This document shows positions 57,325 to 64,000 of a stretch of DNA of 64,000 bases, in pieces; the first letter of the stretch is position 1; each line of letters begins with the position of its first letter. The notes under the pieces were generated by a model. That model was given only the letters and a program-made list of their open reading frames with translations, was not told where the DNA came from and did not search any database. The position numbers and the translations under genes are program-made. This stretch comes from Solanum dulcamara. Taxonomy: Eukaryota; Streptophyta; Magnoliopsida; Solanales; Solanaceae. Location of the stretch: contig NC_077242.1 in assembly GCF_947179165.1 (NCBI RefSeq), positions 32,051,097 through 32,115,096 on the forward strand, in the 5' to 3' direction.

Positions 57325-58164
57325 TTCAACTCATAGGCAACCTTCCCAACCCGCTTTAAGATTCTATAAGGCCCTACATACTTAGGGCTCAATTTCTCTT
57401 TCTTACCAAACCGAACCACACCCTTCATGGGTGAAACCTTCAAATATATCCAATCATCTATATTAAACTCAAGATCCCTCCTCCTAGTATTATAATAGGA
57501 CTTTTGATGACTTTGAGCCGTCTTAAACCTTTCTCTAATGACCATCACCTTTTCTAAAGCATAAAGTACCAAATTGGGACCTAACAGGGTCATCTCACCT
57601 ACTTTAAACCACCCAAACGGAGACCTACATAGTCTCCCATACAAAGCCTTAAATGGTGACATCTTAATACTTGAGTGATAGATATTATCATAGGCAAATT
57701 CAATGAGTGGTAGATGATTATCCCAATTTCCTTTGAACTCCAACACATAATCCTTAACATATCCTCTAGTGTTTGAATGGTCCTTTAGGCTTGCCCATCG
57801 GTTTGAGGATGGAATGCAAAGCTTAGCTTAACCATAGTACCAAGGCCCTTTGAAATGATCTCCAAAAGTGAGAGGTGAATTGGGCACCGTGATCTAAAAT
57901 AATGGAAAATGGTACACCATGAAGCCTCACCAACTACCAGATATACAACTTCGCATAGTCTTCGGCACTATAAGAAGTTTTAACAGGTAGGAAGTGAGCC
58001 GACTTAGTCATTCTATCAACAGTTACCCAAATCGAATCATGAAGCTTCAGAGTATGAGGCAATCCCACTATAAAATCCATATTTACATCTTTCCACTTTC
58101 AAGTAGGGATTTAAATGTCTTGGGCTAGGCCACCCAACCTTTGATGTTTGGCCTTCACTTGTTT
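57273..58164 (-). pseudogene. Element D integrase catalytic core
   Basis: In minus frames 58100-57750 one reads NMDFIVGLPHTLKLHDSIWV (first Asp), a TKSAHFLPVKTSYSAEDYAK segment and VRLHGVPFSIILDHGAQFTS (second Asp region: LDHG). The text then frameshifts. The long frame 57746-57273 continues from the Glu-side region: LEFKGNWDNHLPLIEFAYDN, SIKMSPFKALYGRLCRSPFG and the GPY/F part GVVRFGKKEKLSPKYVGPYR. At least two stops and a shift break the core. Confidence 0.87.
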
Positions 58165-59138
58165 TTAATTCAGACATTCAGATACAAACCTTGCTATGTC
58201 CTTCTTCATGCCAGCCCACCAATAGAACTCTTTTAAGTCTGGGTACATTTTTGTCAAACCAAGATGAATGGAGTATGAAGAATTATGAGCCTCCATCAAG
58301 ATCAAACTCCTTAGGCCATCCACATCCAGAACACATAACCGACTTTGGTAATATAACACCCCATCTCTCCTTTGTGAAAAGACCTCTACCTTCTTTTCCT
58401 TCACTAACTTCTTTAACTCAAAAAGTGTTGGGTCAAGGTCTTGTTTTGACTTGACATCCATCACTAAGGAGGAGTCGGACCCATTTTGAAAAATCGTACC
58501 ACCATCATCGGCACCATATAACTTTACCCCTAATCTAGCCACCCAATGAAAATCTTTTACCAACTCCCTCTTCCCTTTATCAACATGGGCCACACTCTCC
58601 ATAGACACTCTACCAAGTACATCGGCAAGCATATTAGCTATACCTGGATAATAATCCACACTCATGTCATAGTCCTTGATGAACTCTAGCCACCTCCTTT
58701 GCATTAGATTGAGGTCCCTTTGGGTGAACACATATTGAAGACTTTTATGATTGGTATACACATCCACATATAGCCCATAGAGGTAATGCCGCCTAATCTT
58801 AAAAGATAAAAAATGGTTGCCAACTCAAGATCATGAGTAGGGTAGTTATGTTCATGCCCTTTCAATTGCCTAGAAGCATAGGCTATAACTTTACCATTTT
58901 GCATCAAGACACAACTCAAACCAATCTTTGAAGCATCACAATAAAGCATAAACCCTTCTAATCCTTCCAATAGAGGTAAAATAGGATCGGAGGTAAGTCG
59001 ATCTTTTAAGGTTTGGAAACTCTTCTCACACTCATCTGTCCATATGAATTTTTCCTTTTTTTGGATCAATTTAATCATAGGAGATGATATGGGAGAAAAC
59101 CCTTCAACGAACCTTCTATAGTACTCGTCTAGACACAA
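58165..59138 (-). pseudogene. Element D RNase H and integrase N-terminus
   Basis: Frame 59138-58704 has [39 protein letters not shown] and [19 protein letters not shown] (RNase H with the first Asp). Frame 58767-58165 has [39 protein letters not shown] and a LADVLGRVSMESVAHV end. The linker follows, then the zinc-finger region (YSIHLGLTKMYPDLKEFYWW, ARFVSECLN-stop), where the second Cys of the finger is lost. One shift separates the two frames. Confidence 0.88.
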
Positions 59139-59892
59139 AAAACTCCAATATCCAAAGGAGATAATGGTCTAGGCCAATTCTTGACCACCTCTATTTTCTT
59201 AGGATCAACCTTGATCCCATCACCGGACATTATGTGACTTAGAAAGGCCACTACCTTCAACCAAAATTCACATTTGCTAAATTTTGCAAATAATTGCCTA
59301 TCCCTCAACGTTTGAAGTACAGCCTTCAAGTGATTCTTACGCTCTTACTCACCTTAAGAGTAGATTAAAACATCATCGATGAAGAACACAATAAAATTAT
59401 CAAGGTAGTGTTTGAACACCCTATTTATTAGGTCTATAAACACCGTCGGCGCATTCGTCAACCCAAAACTCATCACTACAAACTTAAAGTGACCATACCT
59501 TGTTCGGAAAGCTATTTTAGGAATTTCACACTCTCTCACCCTTTATTGGTGATAACAGGGAAAGGTGTAGCCTAGTCACATAGCACCATGGCTTAACCTA
59601 GCCCGGACAAGAAGTTCACCACTTTAAATGGAAGAACCCATCACTAAAGGTCGATCTTGGAGAAATGACTCGCCCCTTATAATTGATCAAACAATTCATC
59701 TATTCTAGGTATTGGGTACTTGTTCTTAATGGTCAAATTATTCAATTGTCGGTAGTCTATGCACATTCGAAGCCACCCATCCTTCTTTCTCACAAACAAC
59801 ATGTGAGCACCACATAGAGATGTTGGGCCTTATGAATCCCTTCTTTAACAAGTCTTTTAATTATTACTTAAACTCTTTCAATTTTGCCGGAG
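59129..59892 (-). pseudogene. Element D reverse transcriptase
   Basis: Frame 59539-59354 reads [34 protein letters not shown] and the catalytic [11 protein letters not shown] (FIDD intact). Upstream, shifted frames (59860-59560) show the RT finger region with stops. Downstream, 59329-59129 gives VLQTLRDRQLFAKFSKCEFW and FLSHIMSGDGIKVDPKKIEV. The active-site aspartates are present, but the frame is broken by stops around 59540 and 59345. Confidence 0.88.
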
Positions 59893-60571
59893 TCATTCAA
59901 TAAGGAGGAATAGAGATAGATTGGATATCGGGGAGGAGATCGATACAAAATTGACTTTTCTTTTGGGAGGGACACCGAGAAGGTCTTCGAGAAAGACATA
60001 GAGAAACTCATTGACTACAGGAACTGACTCAAGAGGTGGATTTTCAGAGTCAACATCCCTAACCCTCACAATGTGGTAAATACAACTCTTAGTAATCAAT
60101 TAACACAAGAAATGAACTTACCCTTCACCACTAAGGAGGAATAGAGATAGATTGGATATCGGGGAGGAGATCGATACAAAATTGACTTTTCTTTTGGGAG
60201 GGACACCGAGAAGGTCTTCGAGAAAGACATAGAGAAACTCATTGACTACAGGAACTGACTCAAGAGGTGGACTTTCAGAGTCAACATCCCTAACCCTCAC
60301 AATGTGGTAAATACAACTCTTAGTAATCAATTAACACAAGAAATGAACTTACCCTTCACCACTAAATCACGACCCTTCCATTCTAGAATGACTCATTTGG
60401 AAATTGAAACTTGACTCGATGAGTCCTACAATCTATTGAAGCATAAGATGCGTGTAACCAATCCATCCTAAGTATAACATCGAAATCTACCATGTCAAGC
60501 TCTATGAGATCACAAGGGACAACCTTATGCAAGATGGACATGGGAAAACCCTTATAGATATTCCTCACCAC
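59893..60571 (-). pseudogene. Element D protease C-terminus and PR-RT linker
   Basis: 60571-60383 reads VPCDLIELDMVDFDVILRMD with WLHASYASIDCRTHRVKFQF after it (protease C-terminal part, L-R-M-D where the family has L-G-M-D). Then follow the two copies of the linker. A stop after NESF separates them. Confidence 0.85.
59901..60362. repeat. 231-bp near-identical tandem duplication in D pol
   Basis: 59901-60131 and 60132-60362 are nearly identical; the only clear difference I saw is GGTGGATTTTC versus GGTGGACTTTC. The unit is 231 bp, exactly 77 codons, so the frame is kept. Both copies encode YHIVRVRDVDSE.PPLESVP and a FLEDLLGVPPKRKVNFVSI segment, the protease-RT linker. Confidence 0.95.
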
Positions 60572-60800
60572 AATTATGCAAGATGGACACGGGACAACTC
60601 TTATAGACTTTTATGGGTACAACTGACTCACCCACGGGGTTAGACACCAAATAAGGCTCTACTAACATTTCGGGAAATATATCAAACCTATTAGCTAAGA
60701 ATATAGTGACAAATGACAAGTTTGCACCCTGGTCCAATAATGCATATACATCAAAAATAAAGATCTTTAACATACCGGTAAGAACATTTGGTGCTTCCAT
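60552..60800 (-). pseudogene. Element D protease N-terminal part
   Basis: The frame contains EAPNVLTGMLKIFIFDVYAL, then L-D-Q-G-A-N-L-S-F-V (the catalytic motif with Q at the second position) and LVEPYLVSNPVGESVVPIKV. It is a retropepsin-type aspartic protease region. It overlaps the next frame by a small internal duplication (ATGCAAGATGGACA occurs at 60528 and 60576). Confidence 0.85.
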
Positions 60801-61935
60801 AATTTCTTGCCTCCTATGTAAGGCATAGAAATGGTTGGTGTGTTGGCCACCTCCTTAAGCTTGTTGGCCATGATCAACTTGGCCTTGAGGACTACCACCA
60901 CCACCTCTACAATCCTTACATGATGACTCGGTATGCCGCATTTGAAGCATGCATTTGAGATCACCAAGCACTCCCCTTTGTAGGTCCTACCACACTTCTT
61001 ATATGGGAGAAAGCTTGGGTACCAACATTATCTCTTTGGATAATTGGATTAGGACCCTTGTCCTTATTGAATTTGGGAGGAGGAGTATTAGTGGAACCTT
61101 GTACCACAAATTGCTGCCCACCTTAGTCCTTTCCATTGTTACCATAACTTGACCTTTGAGGGTTGAACCCTCCACTATCCACTCTGACTTTTTTGAACCC
61201 TCTAGACCTCTTCCTCTACTTCTCTTTTTTGATTTGTTTGGGATAAGTCATTAACCAGGAGATGTCCATCTCCTTGACCAACATGGTTGTTTTCCACTCC
61301 TTGGACACCAAGCTTGAGACACCGAAAATAAACTTGCTCATCCTTGCCCGAGCATTGGAGACCATAAAGGGAGAATGCTTGGACAATTTCATGAATTTGA
61401 GAGCATACTCCCTCACACTTATACTCCTTTAATGGAGGTTGATGAAGTCTTAGTTTTTGGCCTCCCTTAGCTCCAATGGGAAGAAACGATCTAGGAATGC
61501 ACCTTTGAACTTTTCCCATCCTATCAGCCCCATTCCATCATCCCTCTCAAAAACCCATTGTTCTTACCATACTCGTTCCACTCTTTTGAGTTGGTAAGCC
61601 ACTAGCTCGGCCTTCTCATTTGGAGGCACACCCATTTTATCCACAATTAGGTACAACTCATTAATGAACTCCATAGGGTCCTCATCTATTTTAGAACCAT
61701 CAAACTCAGAGGGATTCATCCTTTTGAAATCCTAAATCCTAGAAGACGAATTTTGCACTTGAAGAAGGGTTACACCTTGATTCCCTTAGTTGGCTATGAC
61801 TTGAGCCAACAACATAAAGACATTGAAAAACTAGACATGGGTTACCCCTTCCTCATGATGTGGGACATTAGGAACCAGAGGAGCTTGGTCCTCATCATAA
61901 ACCCTTGCTCTTGGAGGGACTCTTCCACGAGGCAT
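60768..61935 (-). pseudogene. Element D gag
   Basis: The start ATG-CCT-CGT-GGA (61935) gives MPRGRVPPRARVYDEDQAP. Downstream, in frames broken by stops, come KRMNPSEFDGSKIDEDPME and a NEKAELVAYQLKRVE segment. REYALKFMKLSKHSPFMVSN and RMSKFIFGVSSLVSKEWKT follow (61416-61216), with SRGFKKVRVDSGGFNPQ after them. At 60967-60900 the zinc knuckle is partly left (ACFKCGIPSHH) and runs into V-rich shifted text. Start choice: the first ATG after the 5' untranslated stretch, with the P-R-G-R pattern typical of gypsy Gag. Confidence 0.85.
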
Positions 61936-62130
61936 GATCTAAAGATCAAAAAATAGATCTTTTAGTTAGAGGAAGTCTTAGGACACTCTAAGTCATGACA
62001 TGAATTTTAAAGAAGTGAAAACTTTCCTAAACATTCCATATTCTCCTACTCATAGTTATGTCATGCTTCACAACCATGAGCAAGACCCTATTTGACGTGG
62101 TATGTCAGACTTTGAGGACCATTTCACCAT
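61936..62130 (-). other. Element D 5' untranslated stretch
   Basis: This matches element B at about 32030-32210: GTGAAGCATG(A/C)CA, GTCT(G/A)ACAT(A/G)CCAC and a CTAAC...TTTTT...ATCATGCCTC end. The primer-binding site itself is missing, because the deletion that shortened the 5' LTR also removed it. Confidence 0.65.
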
Positions 62131-62362
62131 GGAGGGATTCACAGACTATGGTGATTATCATGGTCTTTGGTCCTCCTTTGTGGTTCATCCCCTGTAGTAT
62201 GAGTCTCTAAATCTCTACCACAATTGCTTACCATGGTCCGTAATACAAACCACGGCCCGTGATGTCCTCCACGGTCAGCCCATGGTGCCAGTTTCAGCAA
62301 CTTTTTGAAATTTTATCCTTTTCTCCTTGGTTTTGGACCTTTCACATTTTCGGGATCTTACA
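62131..62362 (-). repeat. Element D 5' LTR remnant
   Basis: It corresponds to 56546-56786 of the 3' LTR: GGAGGGATTCAC, GGTCCTCCTT, AAATCTCTACCACAATT, CCATGGTGCCAGTTTCAG, TTTGGACCTTTCACATTTTC. The remaining approx. 2 kb of the LTR and the primer site are deleted between 62130 and the 5' untranslated stretch. Confidence 0.85.
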
Positions 62363-62848
62363 GGTGACTCAAACTCTCATCTTCAAAATGCTTAGCTTTT
62401 ATCTCCTCAATAAAAGTGGGTTTAACTTCAAAGATGGCTAACACCCCACCTTTTTATAAGATCCCTAATTGGATGAACCTAGACTTCAAAGACACTGAAT
62501 CTCTATAGCCAAGGGTTTCTTAGATACACCCAAATGAGCTAGACTTCCCATACTAACTATTTTCTGGCTCAATGCATCTGTCACCACATTGACCTTACAT
62601 AGATGGTACGAAATGGTGATGTCATAATCCTTGAGTAACTCCATCCATCTTTGCTGCCTCAGATTAAAATCTTTCTGAGTGAACACATGTTGTAGAGTGT
62701 GATACCAGAGAACACATCACACTTCACACCATAGAGATAGTGTCACAAGATCTTGAGAGCAAACACTACCGCTTTCAACTCCAAGTCATACGTCGAGTAA
62801 TTCATCTCATAAACTTTTAACTGTCGTAATTCATAAGCTATAACATTC
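62363..62848 (-). pseudogene. Element E RNase H, C-terminal part
   Basis: Frame 62686-62486 reads MFTQKDFNLRQQRWMELLKD, YDITISYHLCKVNVVTDALS and QKIVSMGSLAHLGVSKKPLA. The D-A-L-S box (family A-D-A-L-S-R) marks the end of RNase H. Further left, a shifted frame gives KAKHFEDESLSHL up to the D insertion. Confidence 0.87.
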
Positions 62849-63193
62849 TTATTTTGTATCAAAATAACACCCCAAGCCTATATGTGAATCATCACAATAA
62901 ATAGTAAAGTCCTTACCTTCAATAGGCAACGTCAGAATAGGTGTTATAGTTATAAAGGTCTTGAGATTTTGGAAGCTCTCTTCACACTTATCATAACACT
63001 CAAAGGTATATCCTTCTGATTCACCCTTGCTGAGTGTGTAGCAATAGAAGCAAAATTCTTTATAAACCATCAATAATAGCTGGCAAGCCCTATGAAACTC
63101 CTAACCTCAGTCACAGAACTAAGATGGACCCATTTCTTGACTTCTTCAATCTTTTGGGATCTACCATCACCCATTCTTATGAAACCACATGCC
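62849..63193 (-). pseudogene. Element E RNase H, N-terminal part
   Basis: The frame 63073-62849 has FECYDKCEESFQNLKTFITI, TPILTLPIEGKDFTIYCDDS and HIGLGC, the entry of RNase H with its first Asp. Between 63074 and 63193 the RT thumb region is present in broken form (GHVVS-like text). Confidence 0.85.
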
Positions 63194-64000
63194 CTATAAA
63201 GGCAACCAAAAATAATAAGAATTCACACATAGAGAATTTAGCATACAAATTATGTTCTCCAGGATACCTAGAACAACATATAGATGATCTACATATTCTT
63301 TCCTACTCTTTGAATAGACCAGAATGTCATTAATAAATATAATTACAAAGGAGTCCAAAAATTGTTTGAACACCCCATTCATCAAACTCAGGAAGGATAC
63401 ATGTGCATTAGTCAATCCAAACAACATTACTAAGAACTCATAATACATATACTGAGTTCTGAATGTCATTTTAGGTACATCCTTAGTCCTAATATTCAGC
63501 TGATGATAGCCCAACCTAAGATCAATTTTCAAGAAGAATTAAATAGATCATCTATACGAGGCAAGGGTTACTTCTTCTGAATGATAACCGTATTTAATTT
63601 TTGATAGTCTATACACATTCTGATGCTACCATCCTTTTTCCACAAATAAAATTGGAGCACCCTAAAGAGAAGCACTAAGATGAATTAAAACCTTATCAAG
63701 AAGCTCTTGGATCTATGTCTTAATTTCCCTCAACTATGTCAAAGCCATGCGATAGTGAAGAATAGAGATTGGTCAAGTGTCTGATTCCAAGTCAATACAT
63801 AAATATATATCCCTGTCCGGAGGCATACCGGGAAAATCTATAGGAAACACCTCCTTCAACTCTGAAACTATGGGAACTGACTCAATGGAGGAGGACTCTA
63901 TATTGATATCTCAAATATGAGCCAAATAGTCCAATTAACCCTACCCCACTAGTTTCCTATCTCGGAAAATGATATGATCTTGGTTGACTTAGGCTTGTAC
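63194..64000 (-). pseudogene. Element E reverse transcriptase, catalytic Asp changed
   Basis: Frame 63532-63194 reads MKIDLRLGYHQLNIRTKDVP, a FRTQYMYYEFLVMLFGLTNA segment and FVIIFINDILVYSKSRKE. The catalytic F-I-D-D box reads F-I-N-D (GAT to AAT). Further right, in broken frames up to about 63740, the R.CIDY..LN and PLPRIDDLF regions appear. Beyond that, to the window edge, lies the protease-RT linker. The rest of pol and gag are outside the window. Confidence 0.85.

Larger units (their letters stand above)
54514..62362 (-). mobile_element. Ty3/gypsy element D, inserted in E
   Basis: The plus strand starts TGTCACGATCCAAGCC (54514) and ends GATCTTACA (62362). The flanks GCTGA (54509-54513) and GGTGA (62363-62367) are a 5-bp target duplication with one mismatch. 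The 3' LTR (54514-56786) is complete. The 5' LTR is reduced to its first 230 bp. Gag, protease, RT, RNase H and integrase follow in gypsy order on the minus strand with scattered stops. It is the most complete gypsy coding region in the window. Gag and integrase resemble those of B. Confidence 0.9.
16976..64000 (-). mobile_element. Tekay/Del-like Ty3/gypsy element E, split by B and D
   Basis: Minus-strand pieces at 62363-64000 (RT, RNase H), 54364-54513 (RNase H to integrase linker), about 18790-19999 (integrase and chromodomain-like tail) and 16976-18770 (3' LTR) are in the correct order to be one element. Element D (54514-62362) and element B (about 20000-54363) interrupt it. At the D junction E reads through from FEDESLSHL into the linker segment. 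At the B junction about 60 bp of E appear to be missing. The 5' LTR, gag and protease lie beyond the window. Confidence 0.8.

Noticed and set aside
1..64000. tRNA genes
   Set aside because: The only tRNA-related words found are primer-binding sites at LTR edges; no cloverleaf was recognised by eye.
1..64000. CRISPR array or bacterial operon features
   Set aside because: Sequence is plant retrotransposon DNA; the regular repeats found are LTR-internal arrays without conserved spacing.

Overview
The window is a piece of plant nuclear heterochromatin built almost entirely from nested retrotransposons. No intact host gene was found. The organism is most likely a member of the Solanaceae. The basis is the style of the elements: Ty3/gypsy LTRs ending ...GTGACA with the CGGCCCTCTA/GAGGGACTCGGTG motif, Tekay/Del-like chromovirus pol, a Tnt1-type copia element, and initiator-Met primer-binding sites. 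The clade assignment is inference. Nearly all coding remnants carry stops, frameshifts or large deletions.

Left flank (1-9.07 kb): the end of a gypsy LTR (1-551), an LTR-like fragment, AT-rich DNA with a 60-bp exact tandem duplication (2101-2220), and a minus-strand Ty1/copia element (about 3022-8265). The copia element has one complete LTR, one truncated LTR, and degraded gag-PR-IN-RT-RNase H. From 9.07 kb a Tat-like or LARD-like element F runs + strand, with LTRs at about 9075-9738 and from about 12780. Its interior contains a Stowaway MITE (10818-11164) with matching terminal inverted repeats and TA flanks.

Nested block (13.36-64.0 kb). F's 3' LTR is split twice. First is a complete solo LTR of family A (13358-16946, TSD TAAAT). 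Twenty-nine bases later comes a minus-strand Tekay-like gypsy element E (from about 16976 past the window end). E's pol is interrupted by gypsy element B (+, about 20000-54363) and gypsy element D (-, 54514-62362). B's 5' LTR holds family-A element A1 (-, 21293-31399). B's 3' LTR holds a 5'-truncated RNase-H-bearing LINE (+, about 36299-52775). The LINE holds a solo LTR of a D-like family (38135-40576, perfect TSD TTGGC) and a second family-A element A2 (-, 41669-52119, TSD CTAGG/CCAGG). The deepest path is F > E > B > LINE > A2, five levels. Host reading frames resume across several joins, which supports the order.

Most unusual observations: (1) both family-A elements carry a 5S-rRNA-like segment with recognisable internal promoter boxes inside their decayed pol, in opposite orientations relative to the element; (2) a 31-bp inverted repeat with a 22-nt loop at one B LTR edge, absent in that form from the other LTR; (3) palindrome arrays in the LTRs of B/D and of family A; (4) conserved paired TGACACGTGTCA-type dyads in every family-A LTR; (5) precise loss of catalytic parts (RT and RNase H deleted from B, catalytic box deleted from the LINE RT, Asp to Asn in the RT of E).
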